DNA from: Solicola gregarius
GTDB lineage: Bacteria; Actinomycetota; Actinomycetes; Propionibacteriales; Nocardioidaceae
Length of the DNA: 64,000 bases
Direction: 5' to 3'
NCBI RefSeq assembly: GCF_025790165.1
Contig: NZ_CP094970.1
Span: 496,001-560,000 of the forward strand
The translations under genes were made by a program, and so were the position numbers. The notes under the pieces are model-generated. The model did no database searches. It saw only the letters and a list, made by a program, of their open reading frames with translations, and was not told the DNA's origin. This document shows, piece by piece, positions 29,749 to 38,195 of the stretch (its first letter is position 1; every line of letters begins with the position of its first letter).

Positions 29749-31146
29749 TCAGTAGCCGACGTCGAGGGCGAGCATCTCGTCCTCGGTCTCGCGGCGAAGC
29801 ATCAGGCGCACCTCGCCCTCGCGCACCGCGACGACCGCAGCCTTGGGCACGTGGTTGTAGTTGCTCGCCATCGAGCGACAGTACGCCCCGGTGCCCGGTA
29901 CCGCGACCAGGTCAGCGATCGCGAGGTCGCCCGGCAGGAACTCGTCCTTGACGATGATGTCGCCCGCCTCGCAGTGCTTGCCGACGATGCGGGTGAGCGT
30001 CGGTTCGACCTCCGAACCTCTCGACGCGAGGGTGCAGGAGTAGTCGGCGTCGTACAACGCGGTGCGGATGTTGTCGCTCATGCCACCGTCGACCGAGACG
30101 TACGTACGCGTGGCGCCGCCGTCGAGCGCGACCGGCTTGACCGTGCCCACCTCGTAGAGCGTGAACGTCGAAGGGCCGGCGATCGCCCGCCCGGGCTCGA
30201 TCGAAAGCCGCGGCATCGCGACACCGAGCGCGCCGCACTCGTACGCGACGATCTCGCGCATCCCCGCCGCCAGTTGCGCCGGCGTCGACGGGTCGTCCTG
30301 GGTGGTGTACGCGATGCCGAACCCGCCACCGAGGTCGAGCTCGGGTGGCGTGTACCCGTACTCCTTGATGATCTGCGCGTGCAGCCCGACGACTCGGCGC
30401 GCCGCGACCTCGAAGCCCGAGGTGTCGAAGATCTGCGAGCCGATGTGGGAGTGCACGCCGAGGAGCGCCATGCTCGGTTCGTCCAGGATGCGGCGTACCG
30501 CGTCGAGCGCTTGGCCGTCGGTGATCGACAGGCCGAACTTCTGGTCCTCGTGCGCGGTGGCGATGTACTCATGGGTGTGCGCCTCGACCCCCGCGGTCAC
30601 CCGCACCATCACCCGGGCGGTGACCCCGAGCTCGGTGGCGACCTCGACGATGCGGTCGATCTCCGCGTGCGAGTCGACGATGATCCGCCCGACACCGGCG
30701 TCCAGCGCGCGTACGAGCTCGCGGCGCGACTTGTTGTTGCCGTGCAGGCCGATGCGCTTCGCCGGTACGCCGGCGCGCAGCGCCACCGCGAGCTCGCCGG
30801 CCGTACACACGTCGAGGTTCAGGCCCTCCTCGTCGACCCAGCGGGCCGTCGCCGTGCATAGGAAGGCCTTGCCCGCGTAGTAGACGTCCCAGCCGACGAA
30901 CGCCTCCCGGAATGCCCGGGCGCGATCGCGGAAGTCCTGCTCGTCCACGACGTACGTCGGCGTGCCGTACTCGCGGGCGATGTCGAGCACCGACACCCCA
31001 CCGGCGGTGAGTACGCCGTCGACCTTCGTGACGGTCGCCGGCCAGAGCTGCGGTACGAGGGCGTTCGGGTCGTCCGGCTGATCGAGCCACGCCGGCCCGC
31101 GCGTACCGGCCTGGCCGTGCAGGGCGCCTGCCTCATGTGCGCGCAT
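29749..31146 (-). CDS. lysA: Diaminopimelate decarboxylase
   Basis: PLP-dependent alanine-racemase-fold enzyme, 465 residues, that decarboxylates meso-diaminopimelate to lysine in the last step of lysine synthesis. The PLP lysine is in DVYYAGKAFLC; HGNNKSRRELVRAL, GSQIFDTSGF, DLGGGFGIAY and the substrate-binding EPGRAIAG are conserved. It lies six bases after argS and before hom, grouping the two branches of aspartate-family synthesis. A lysine-degrading aminotransferase is encoded about 8 kb away. Confidence 0.96.
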   Translation of the reverse strand: MRAHEAGALHGQAGTRGPAWLDQPDDPNALVPQLWPATVTKVDGVLTAGGVSVLDIAREYGTPTYVVDEQDFRDRARAFREAFVGWDVYYAGKAFLCTATARWVDEEGLNLDVCTAGELAVALRAGVPAKRIGLHGNNKSRRELVRALDAGVGRIIVDSHAEIDRIVEVATELGVTARVMVRVTAGVEAHTHEYIATAHEDQKFGLSITDGQALDAVRRILDEPSMALLGVHSHIGSQIFDTSGFEVAARRVVGLHAQIIKEYGYTPPELDLGGGFGIAYTTQDDPSTPAQLAAGMREIVAYECGALGVAMPRLSIEPGRAIAGPSTFTLYEVGTVKPVALDGGATRTYVSVDGGMSDNIRTALYDADYSCTLASRGSEVEPTLTRIVGKHCEAGDIIVKDEFLPGDLAIADLVAVPGTGAYCRSMASNYNHVPKAAVVAVREGEVRLMLRRETEDEMLALDVGY

Positions 31147-31152
31147 CGTGCC

Positions 31153-32818
31153 TCACATCCGCTCGGGAGCGTCGACGCCGAGCAGGTCGAGGCCGTTGCG
31201 GAGAACGATCCGCGTCGCCGCAGTGAGCATCAGCCGTGCCCGATGAAGGTCGGTGGCGTCCTCGTCGCCCATCGGCAGCACCCGGCACTCGTCATAGAAC
31301 TTGTGGAACGTCGACGCCGTTTCTTCCAGGTAGCGCGCGACCCGATGCGGCTCGCGAAGCTCGGCGGCCTTCGCTACCACCCGTGGGAACTCGGCAAGGG
31401 CGCGCAGCAGGGTGCCTTCGCGCTCGTGCGAGAGCAGCGATGCGTCGAGTGTCGCGGGATCGACCGCGAGGCCGAGATCGGTCGCGTTGCGCAGGATCGA
31501 CGACAGGCGGGCGTGCGCGTACTGCACGTAGAACACCGGGTTGTCGCTGGCCTGCCGGGTGATCTCGTCGACGTCGAGGGTCAGCGGCGAGTCGGTCGGG
31601 TAGCGCGTCAGCGAGTAGCGCAGCGAGTCGACGCCGATCAGGTCGACGAGCTCCTGCAACGTGACCAAGGTGCCCGCCCGCTTGGAGAGCTTGAGCTCCT
31701 CGCCGTCCTTGAGAATCTTGACCAGCTGTCCGATCAGGACCTGGAGGTTGCGGTCGGGTTGGTCGCCCGCGCACGCCGCCATCGCCTTCAGCCGCCCGAC
31801 GTACCCGTGATGGTCGGCACCGAGCAGATAGATGCACAGGTCGAACCCGCGCTCACGCTTGTTGACGTAGTACGCCGTGTCGGACGCGAAGTAGGTGTAG
31901 TCGCCGTTGCTCCTGATGAGCACGCGGTCCTTGTCGTCACCGAAGTCGGTCGTGCGCATCCAGACTGCGCCGTCGGTCTCGAAGACGTGGCCCTGCTGCT
32001 TCAGCACGTCGAGCCCGTGCTCGACCGCGCCGGAGTCGTGCAGGCTGCGCTCGGAGAACCACACGTCGAAGTGCGTACGAAACGCGTCGAGCTGCTCGCG
32101 CTGCTCGGTGAGCTGATGCTCGTACCCCGCCTCGCGGAACGCGACGAGCTGCTCGTCGCGCGGCAGGGACGTGATCGCAGGATCGGCGTCGGCGATCGTC
32201 TGCGCCAGTTCGGTGACGTACGCGCCGTGGTAGCCGTCGTCCGGAGTCGGCTCACCCTGCGCCGCGGCCATCAGGGACGCGCCGAAGCTGTCCATCTGGG
32301 TGCCGCGGTCGTTGGTGTAGAACTCGCGGGTGACCTTCGCGCCGGCGGCGATCAGGACGCGCGCCAGGGCGTCGCCGACTGCCGCCCAGCGCGTATGGCC
32401 GATGTGCAACGGGCCCGTGGGGTTGGCAGAGATGAACTTCGAGGTTGACCGACGTACCGGTCAGCGCGTCGCTGGTGCCGTACGCGTCGCCGGCCGCGAC
32501 GACCTGCGCCGCGACCTCGCCCTGCGCGCCGGCCTCGACCCGCAGGTTCAGGAATCCGGGACCGGCGATCTCTGCCGATGCGACACCGTCGGCCGACGCG
32601 AGCTCGTCGGCGAGGAGCTGGGCGAACTCGCGCGGGTTCTGGCCGGCCCGCTTGGCAAGCTGCAGCGCGACGTTCGTGGCGTAGTCACCGTGCTCGCGCT
32701 GCTTCGGTCGTTCCACGCGTACCTGCGTCGGAACGCCGTCGGGCAGCGCGACGTCTCCGCGCTCGACGAGCGTGGTGAGGGCAGAGACGATCACGTCGGA
32801 CAGCTGCTCGGGGGTCAC
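31153..32818 (-). CDS. argS: Arginyl-tRNA synthetase (one apparent extra base)
   Basis: Class I aminoacyl-tRNA synthetase that charges tRNA-Arg. The N-terminal part reads normally to GTSVNLE; there the frame breaks, and the expected FISANPTGPLHIGHTRWAAVGDALA continues in a neighbouring frame. Removing one A on the coding strand from the AA pair at 32438-32439 restores a 554-residue protein of normal length. The HIGH motif (HIGHTRW) is intact; the KMSKS region reads KLSKRAGTL. The C-terminal DALR anticodon-binding domain ends in ATRIVLRNGLDLLGVDAPERM, a standard ending. As sequenced the gene would be split, which is unlikely for an essential enzyme, so a sequencing error is favoured. It heads the housekeeping block and is divergent from a TetR regulator. 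Confidence 0.93.
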
Positions 32819-32943
32819 CGGGCAAGGGTATCCACGGCGGCCACGGGTAGCGCCACCGGTTTGCCTTCGCGTACCGACGGCCGATCGCCCCAGCCGAGCC
32901 GGTGGCGCCAGACCGCGACGGAACTTCGCGGATGCGGGACTCG

Positions 32944-32959
32944 CGCATATCTATATGCG
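32944..32959. promoter_or_regulatory. Palindrome CGCATAT-CT-ATATGCG
   Basis: A perfect palindrome with 7-bp arms and a two-base centre in the argS-tetR divergent gap. It is AT-rich for this genome. It could be an operator or part of the promoter of either gene. A second inverted repeat follows it directly. Confidence 0.45.
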
Positions 32960-32960
32960 T

Positions 32961-32993
32961 CGTGTCTCGCAATATAGGGTCCAACGAGACACG
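32961..32993. promoter_or_regulatory. Inverted repeat CGTGTCTCG-N15-CGAGACACG, probable TetR operator
   Basis: Nine-base perfect arms separated by 15 bases, ending 21 bases before the tetR start. TetR-family regulators commonly bind such repeats in their own promoter, and an autoregulatory operator is the simplest reading. AATATAGGGT lies between the arms and could contain a minus-10 element. Confidence 0.55.
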
Positions 32994-33014
32994 GCGTGCA
33001 GGGACGAGGCGGAA

Positions 33015-33593
33015 ATGGTGAGCGAGCACGGCAAGGTCGGCCGCCCGCGCAGCGAGCAGGCACGCGCCGCCGTCCTGCACGCCGTCGACGATCTCGTGGT
33101 CGAGGTCGGATACGGCGCCGTGACCCTCAAGGGGATCGCGGAGCGTGCCGGCGTGTCGCGTCAGACCGTCTATCGCTGGTGGTCGACCAAGGCCGAGATC
33201 CTGCTGGAGGCCAGCGTCATCGACGCCCGGCAGGAGCTGGACGTTCCCGAACACGACGACCCCGTTGAGGACCTCACCGCCTATCTCGATGCGCTGATCG
33301 TCTTCCTGACGACCTCGCCGGCGGGGGCGGCCTACCGGGCCTTGCTCGGAGAGGCACAGCACGACAACGCCGTACGTGAGCTGCTCGGCAACAACGACCT
33401 GCTCGGCGAGAGCGCAGCGGCGGTCATCGCCCGCGCGATCCCCGAGGCCGAACGGCGAGTCGCCATGACCTGGGCGACGGCACAGCTCGTCGGCCCGGTC
33501 TTCTTCTGGATCCTCAGCGGGCGAGACCCGGACGAGCTCCGGCGCGGCCCCCTTCTCGACGACTTCCTGCGAGCGGTCGCCTCGCGGCGTTGA
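33015..33593 (+). CDS. TetR/AcrR-family transcriptional regulator
   Basis: A 192-residue repressor-type regulator. The helix-turn-helix is typical (VTLKGIAERAGVSRQTVYRWWSTKAEILLEA, about 35-65), preceded by GRPRSEQARAAVLHA. The C-terminal ligand domain is not specific enough to name a ligand. The ATG has GAGG five bases upstream. Two palindromes lie in its promoter region, and the next gene on the same strand, 151 bases away, encodes an SDR enzyme that could be its target. It is divergent from argS. Confidence 0.88.
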   Translation: MVSEHGKVGRPRSEQARAAVLHAVDDLVVEVGYGAVTLKGIAERAGVSRQTVYRWWSTKAEILLEASVIDARQELDVPEHDDPVEDLTAYLDALIVFLTTSPAGAAYRALLGEAQHDNAVRELLGNNDLLGESAAAVIARAIPEAERRVAMTWATAQLVGPVFFWILSGRDPDELRRGPLLDDFLRAVASRR

Positions 33594-33744
33594 CCGCTCG
33601 GCGCCTCCCTCGCCGTCCGTCGAGTGCTCGTCGAACTTTCTAGACACCGTGCACCGTTATCGTGTTACAGTTTCTGAGCACCATGACTCGTAATAGCGGC
33701 TGTGCCCGCTCGTAGCCCGAGAGGGCGGAAGGGAGATCGCGCGC

Positions 33745-34641
33745 ATGCGTGTCTTCGTAACAGGTTCCACCGGCTGGATCGGATCGGCCACGGTCGATGA
33801 ACTGCTCCGATCCGGTCACGAGGTGACCGGGCTCGCCCGGTCAGAGAAGTCCGCGGCGACGCTCGCGGCCAAGGGCGCAGAGGCGCTGCCGGGCGACCTG
33901 GATGACCTCGAATCACTCCGCCGCGGGGCGGCCGGCGCCGACGCGGTCGTGCACCTCGCCAACAAGCACGACTGGGCCGACCCCGTCGGCACCGACCGTG
34001 CCGAGCGGGCCGCCGTCGAGGCGGTCCTGGACGCCCTCGACGGATCCGCGAAACCGTTCGTGATCGCGAACGGCCTGTCGGGGCTGGTCGAGGGGCGCGC
34101 CGCGCTCGAGTCCGACGCGTCGCCCGCCGTCGGTCCGGGCTCCGACCGCGGCGGATCCGAGAACCTCACGCTCGATGCGGTCTCTCGCGGCATCCGTGCC
34201 GTCGCGGTCCGTTTCGCACCCAGCGTGCACGGGCGCGGAGATTGGGGCTTCGTGACCTTCCTCGTCGCCGCCGCCCGCGCCAGCGGCGTCTCCGGCTACG
34301 TCGGCGACGGCACCACCGAGTGGTCGGCCGTGCACGTCAGCGACGCTGCGCACCTGATCCGGCTGGGACTCGAGTCCGCCCCCGGCGGTACCCGAATGCA
34401 CGCGGTCGCCGAGCAGGCGATTCCTACCCGTGCGATCGCCGAGGCGATCGGCGCGGCCCTCGGCCTCCCGGTCACCTCGATCGATCCCGACGACGTCGGA
34501 GATCACTTCGGAATCGTCGGCGACTTCTTCAGCCAGACCCTGACCGGCTCCAGCGAGGCCACTCGCGACCTGCTGTCGTGGTCTCCGACCGGCCCCACCC
34601 TCATCGAGGACATCGCCGCGGGCGCGTACACCGGTGACTGA
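33745..34641 (+). CDS. NAD-dependent epimerase/dehydratase-family (extended SDR) protein
   Basis: A 298-residue extended short-chain dehydrogenase. The Rossmann motif is VFVTGSTGWIGSATV (about 3-17) and a VVHLANK segment follows. The normal YxxxK catalytic pair is not evident; the region after SGLVEGRA runs into GSDRGGSENLTLDA, so catalysis may be altered or lost, and an NAD(P)-binding or reductase role of the NmrA/YwnB type is possible. GAAGGGAG stands nine bases before the ATG. It follows a TetR regulator on the same strand. The substrate is unknown. Confidence 0.8.
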   Translation: MRVFVTGSTGWIGSATVDELLRSGHEVTGLARSEKSAATLAAKGAEALPGDLDDLESLRRGAAGADAVVHLANKHDWADPVGTDRAERAAVEAVLDALDGSAKPFVIANGLSGLVEGRAALESDASPAVGPGSDRGGSENLTLDAVSRGIRAVAVRFAPSVHGRGDWGFVTFLVAAARASGVSGYVGDGTTEWSAVHVSDAAHLIRLGLESAPGGTRMHAVAEQAIPTRAIAEAIGAALGLPVTSIDPDDVGDHFGIVGDFFSQTLTGSSEATRDLLSWSPTGPTLIEDIAAGAYTGD

Positions 34642-34698
34642 GTCCATCCATCAACGCGCATCACAGCAGTGTCCACTCTCGCCATGCTGACCTGCTGC

Positions 34699-35070
34699 TC
34701 AGAGGAGCAGCGACCTGATCGTGTCGACCAACTGGTCCGGGTCGAACGGCTTCACGACGTACGCGTCCGCGCCCGCCGCACGACCTCGTCGGATGTCCGT
34801 CGCCTGCGCCTGCGTCGTCACCATCACGATGGGTACGTACGCGGTCGACTCGCGCGCTCGAAGGGCCTGAACGGTGTCGAACCCGTTCAACTGTGGCATC
34901 ACCACGTCGACGGTGATGAGGTCGGGCGCGATCTCATCGACCCGCTCGAGGCACTCGACCCCGTCGGACGCTTCCTCGACCCGGAACCCCTCGAGCTCGA
35001 GGTTCGTACGGATCAAGAGCCGGATCGACGCCGTGTCGTCCACGACGAGCACGGTGCGTTCGGCCGCCAT
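34699..35070 (-). CDS. Single-domain response regulator (CheY-like)
   Basis: A 123-residue receiver domain without an output domain. The acidic pocket is Asp11-Asp12 (VLVVDDTASIR), the phosphorylation site is Asp55 (LITVDVVMPQLNG), the Thr switch is in IVMVTTQ, and the conserved lysine is in YVVKPFDPDQL. It may act by protein contact, as CheY or SpoIIE-type adaptors do. No histidine kinase is next to it; the only one in the window is PdtaS-like at about 61 kb. The ATG at 35070 is preferred; a start two codons earlier would be a non-ATG codon. It is divergent from tRNA-Arg. Confidence 0.9.
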   Translation of the reverse strand: MAAERTVLVVDDTASIRLLIRTNLELEGFRVEEASDGVECLERVDEIAPDLITVDVVMPQLNGFDTVQALRARESTAYVPIVMVTTQAQATDIRRGRAAGADAYVVKPFDPDQLVDTIRSLLL

Positions 35071-35137
35071 GCGCACAACAGTAGTGCGGTTGGACGTGGC
35101 CGGCGCGCATTACGGTAGGCTTCGGGACGCCCGATGA

Positions 35138-35209
35138 GCCCCCGTAGCTCAGGGGATAGAGCACCGCCCTCCGGAGGCGGGTGCGCAGGTTCGAATCCTG
35201 CCGGGGGCG
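35138..35209 (+). tRNA. tRNA-Arg (anticodon CCG)
   Basis: A complete cloverleaf: acceptor GCCCCCG pairing with CGGGGGC, D-arm GCTC...GAGC, anticodon stem CCGCC/GGCGG with loop CTCCGGA giving anticodon CCG (reads CGG), and T-arm GCAGG-TTCGAAT-CCTGC. The discriminator is G and CCA is not encoded. CGG is a frequent Arg codon in high-GC genomes. Confidence 0.96.
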
Positions 35210-35244
35210 CCCACACATCACCGCAACCCACCCGCCGCCGCCGA

Positions 35245-35292
35245 GACAAATAGACATTTGTTATGCCCTGGCCTAACAAATGTCTATTTGTC
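35245..35292. repeat. 19-bp AT-rich perfect inverted repeat next to tRNA-Arg
   Basis: Arms GACAAATAGACATTTGTTA and its exact complement surround ten bases (TGCCCTGGCC). Each arm is itself a partial palindrome (ACAAAT-N4-ATTTGT). It lies between convergent units, 35 bases beyond the tRNA and 36 bases beyond the Nramp-like stop. A two-way terminator is possible; the low GC and double-palindrome form also fit a protein-binding site. Confidence 0.75.
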
Positions 35293-35327
35293 CGACAGGA
35301 TCGCGGCGTGAGGCCGTCGCCGTTTTC

Positions 35328-36785
35328 TCAGAACAGCGTCTGGTACTGGTCGATCAGCAGGATCACCGAGAAGAACCCGTAGAACAGGATCGCCCACGCG
35401 ATCGCCGCGTACCGGCCGCCCTTCAGCCCGATCTCGCGCGGTAGCACCCGACGGTTCAGCACCATCAGCAGCACCGAGTAGACGAACATCACCAGACCGT
35501 TCAGCGCCGATGCGATGACAAGTAGCACCAGCGGCTGGTCGATCCCCGAGAGCAGAATGATCGACCCGAAGGCGATCTCGAGCCAGACCATCGACAGGTA
35601 GATGCGGCTTTCGCTCCACCGCGTGCTGTCGCGAAGCGGCCCGGTCTTGAGCACGTCGGCCGTGACGCGACCGACCATGTCCAGCACCGTGAGGTTCGTC
35701 GAGAACAACACGATCGTGCCGGTCAGCCAGAACGCCGTCGACAGCCAGTCACCGTACTCGTTGCCGAGCACATCGCCCTGCAGCTTGATGAAGTCGAAGT
35801 CCTCGGCGTCACCGCCGACGCCGAGGGTCGAGTACGTCACCGCCATGAAGACGAGCAGCGTGATACCGCCGATCAGCAGGAACGTGACGACCTGCTCGCG
35901 GTTGGCAACCTTCCACCACCCGTTCCAGCGCCGCAGGTTCTCGGCGTCACGCGGGAAGAAGTAGCCCGTCGTCGGCGCCGCGACCTCCTCGCCGGTCAAC
36001 GGCGAGACCACCTTCGGCAGGCGCTGGCCCATGCCGAGTCCCTTGTCTCGTATCCAGTTCGACTGGGTCAGGTTCATCGCACCACCCGCCCCGGCGAAGG
36101 CGATCGCGCCGAGCAGCGTCGCCGCCCCGATGTCGCTGACTCCACCCGGGATCTCGTCGACGGCCCCGAATCCCTTGGCCAGCTCGAGATAGCCGTCGCC
36201 GCCGATCAGCGCGAACATCGCGTACACGACGAATATGACGATCAGGCTGACCAGGAAGAACTGGATTTTCTCGACAGTCCGGTACACGACCGGAGACAGC
36301 GTCAACACCGCGCCGATCAGGATCAGGATGCCGATCGTCACGTACGGGATCGCGTCTTCGGAGAAGCCAAGGACGAAGCTCAACGTCGTCGTACCGCCAG
36401 TCGCCCATCCCGGCCATGCCCACGGGATGACGGTCATCACGATGAACAACCAACCCCAGTGCTTCCACAGGCGGGTGAAGCCGGTGACCGCCGTCTCGCC
36501 GGTCGCGAGCGTGTAGCGCTCGATCTCCATGTTCAGGAAGTACTGCGTCCCGATGCCCAGGACAACGAGCCAGACCAGCACGAGGCCGACCTGCGAGGTG
36601 ATGTACGGCCACAGCACGTACTCACCGGAACCGAGTGCGCCGGCGAGCAGCAGCACGCTCGGACCGAGCACCTTCTTCATCGGGAGGGGTTCGGGTAGGT
36701 CGGCGTACATCGCCGGCGGGACGTGTTTGCTGGGTAGCTCCTCGACGGGCCCCGATCCGCCAGGACGCTGGGTTGCCTCGGACAT
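35328..36785 (-). CDS. Nramp-family (divergent) metal-ion transporter
   Basis: A 485-residue polytopic membrane protein with about eleven or twelve helices, similar to the Nramp (NRAMP/SLC11) family of divalent metal importers. The first-helix region reads LLLAGALGSGEYVLWP (about 46-60), where manganese and iron transporters have DPGN; the sixth-helix region reads AGAGGAMNLTQSNWIRDKG, not the usual MPHN/AMPH form. The metal-site Asp, Asn and Met of classic Nramp proteins therefore seem absent, as in Nramp-related branches with other substrates (for example the magnesium-transporting NRMT group). Which substrate it carries cannot be told. The ATG has AGAGGAG upstream. It is divergent from a Nudix gene. 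Confidence 0.85.
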   Translation of the reverse strand: MSEATQRPGGSGPVEELPSKHVPPAMYADLPEPLPMKKVLGPSVLLLAGALGSGEYVLWPYITSQVGLVLVWLVVLGIGTQYFLNMEIERYTLATGETAVTGFTRLWKHWGWLFIVMTVIPWAWPGWATGGTTTLSFVLGFSEDAIPYVTIGILILIGAVLTLSPVVYRTVEKIQFFLVSLIVIFVVYAMFALIGGDGYLELAKGFGAVDEIPGGVSDIGAATLLGAIAFAGAGGAMNLTQSNWIRDKGLGMGQRLPKVVSPLTGEEVAAPTTGYFFPRDAENLRRWNGWWKVANREQVVTFLLIGGITLLVFMAVTYSTLGVGGDAEDFDFIKLQGDVLGNEYGDWLSTAFWLTGTIVLFSTNLTVLDMVGRVTADVLKTGPLRDSTRWSESRIYLSMVWLEIAFGSIILLSGIDQPLVLLVIASALNGLVMFVYSVLLMVLNRRVLPREIGLKGGRYAAIAWAILFYGFFSVILLIDQYQTLF

Positions 36786-36992
36786 CTCGTCTCCTCTGGG
36801 CCACACTTCGGTCCCGAGACGGTCTTCATCGAGCCCAGCAATACGAAAGGAAACGTCCGCATCGTGGAACCCGACGGCCCCGGTCGGTACCGTACCGCGG
36901 ATCGCGGTCGACCGCATGGCTGTGCCTACGCTGTCCGCCATGACGACGAACCGACCCCGAATGACCGGCGGTTGCGCTCCGATCGGTGCCCG

Positions 36993-37685
36993 GTGACGAC
37001 GGGCGACGGCGTACGCGGGGCGGACATCCCGGACTCTCGCGGCCGCACGGGTCTCCACCGCGCCGGCCTCGACCTCGACCGAAACCCCGACGTCGTCGTC
37101 CGAGACGTCGCGGTGACGTCCGACGGATGGCATGTCCTGCGCCGTACGACATTCGACTACCGGCGCCGCAGCGGCGAGTGGGTCACCCAGGAACGCGAGA
37201 CGTACGACCGCGGCAACGGGGCGACGATCCTGCTGTACGACCCTGAGCGCCGGATGGTGCTACTCGCCAAGCAGTTCCGGTTCTCGGTGTACGTAAACGG
37301 CCACGCCGACGGAATGCTCATCGAGACCGCGGCCGGCCTGCTCGACAGCGACGACCCCGAGACCGCGATCCGACGAGAGGCGTCCGAGGAGGTCGGGGTT
37401 GCCGTCGGCGAGATGCAACACGTGTTCAACGCCTACATGAGCCCGGGCTCGGTTACCGAGCGCCTGCACTTCTTCGCCGCCCCCTATTCGGCGAGGGACC
37501 GTGGCGCCGGCGGCGGGTTGGAGGCGGAAGGCGAGGACATCGAGGTGTTGGAGGTGCCCGTCGACGAGGCGCTGGCGATGACGCGCGACGGACGGATCAC
37601 CGACGGCAAGACGATCATGCTCCTCCAATGGGCTGTGCTCGACGGGCCGTTCGCGCGGGCGCGCCCGGGCGGCGATGGTCGCTAG
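36993..37685 (+). CDS. Nudix hydrolase (NudK/ADP-ribose-pyrophosphatase-like)
   Basis: A roughly 230-residue Nudix protein. The Nudix box is complete: GLLDSDDPETAIRREASEEVGV, with the REaxEE core; the region before (YDRGNGATILLYDPERRMVLLAKQFRFSVYVNGHADGMLIETAAG) matches NudK/ADP-sugar pyrophosphatases, so a nucleoside-diphosphate sugar is the likely substrate. The start is uncertain: the GTG opening VTTGDGVRGADIPD has no clear ribosome site and the conserved domain begins about 25 residues later, so a shorter protein is possible. It is divergent from the Nramp-like gene. Confidence 0.82.
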   Translation: MTTGDGVRGADIPDSRGRTGLHRAGLDLDRNPDVVVRDVAVTSDGWHVLRRTTFDYRRRSGEWVTQERETYDRGNGATILLYDPERRMVLLAKQFRFSVYVNGHADGMLIETAAGLLDSDDPETAIRREASEEVGVAVGEMQHVFNAYMSPGSVTERLHFFAAPYSARDRGAGGGLEAEGEDIEVLEVPVDEALAMTRDGRITDGKTIMLLQWAVLDGPFARARPGGDGR

Positions 37686-37841
37686 CGGCGCACAACGATC
37701 TCTGCCCCGTACGACTTTTCGCACCGGCGACCGATGAGTTCGAACTCTCGGGTCCGTCTACGTATCAAACGCAGCGACGCGGATCTCGTCTAGATATCGA
37801 ATGTCGTACCCGTTGGAACGCGAAGCCCGGAGGAGGACACC

Positions 37842-38147
37842 ATGCGCGGCACCGAATGCACCGTCACCACCGACCAGCCGCGCCCGATCGTCGGTCGCGA
37901 GCTGGAGCCAACCTCACCTCGCCCTCAGACGCGTCGGCTCCACGTCGACCGGCCGTGCTACGTCGGCCGAGAGGCGACCGGTGCCTGGACCTGGCACTGC
38001 TCGTTGTGCCCGCTGCCGCTCGGCCTCGTCGCCAACGCCGCCGACGGCTGGCACGCCGCGATCGACGAGGCAACCCACCACCTGCGCACTGCCCACGGCG
38101 ATTCCGTGCCGGTGCCGGCGGAGAACGGCTGGCTGCTCGCCGCCTGA
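37842..38147 (+). CDS. Small protein of unknown function
   Basis: A 101-residue soluble protein, not recognised. The middle holds CYVGREATGAWTWHCSLCPLPLG, with three cysteines including a CxxC pair, and a C-terminal HAAIDEATHHLRTAHGD, so a small metal-binding (zinc-ribbon-like) fold of the Cys2-His2 type is possible. A strong GGAGGA ribosome site lies before the ATG, and codon usage is like the neighbours, which supports a real gene. The 156 bases before it show no clear regulatory element. Confidence 0.7.
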   Translation: MRGTECTVTTDQPRPIVGRELEPTSPRPQTRRLHVDRPCYVGREATGAWTWHCSLCPLPLGLVANAADGWHAAIDEATHHLRTAHGDSVPVPAENGWLLAA

Positions 38148-38195
38148 ACGTACGCCGCGGTCGCGTCGCCTCGTCGCGGTGATAGACACGGACTC

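Noticed and set aside
32252-32460. argS as two separate genes
   Set aside because: The N-terminal and catalytic parts join exactly with one base removed; both halves match one enzyme.
35138-35300. An integrative element at tRNA-Arg
   Set aside because: No integrase, excisionase or repeated tRNA 3' end was found in the window; the inverted repeat alone does not prove an att site.
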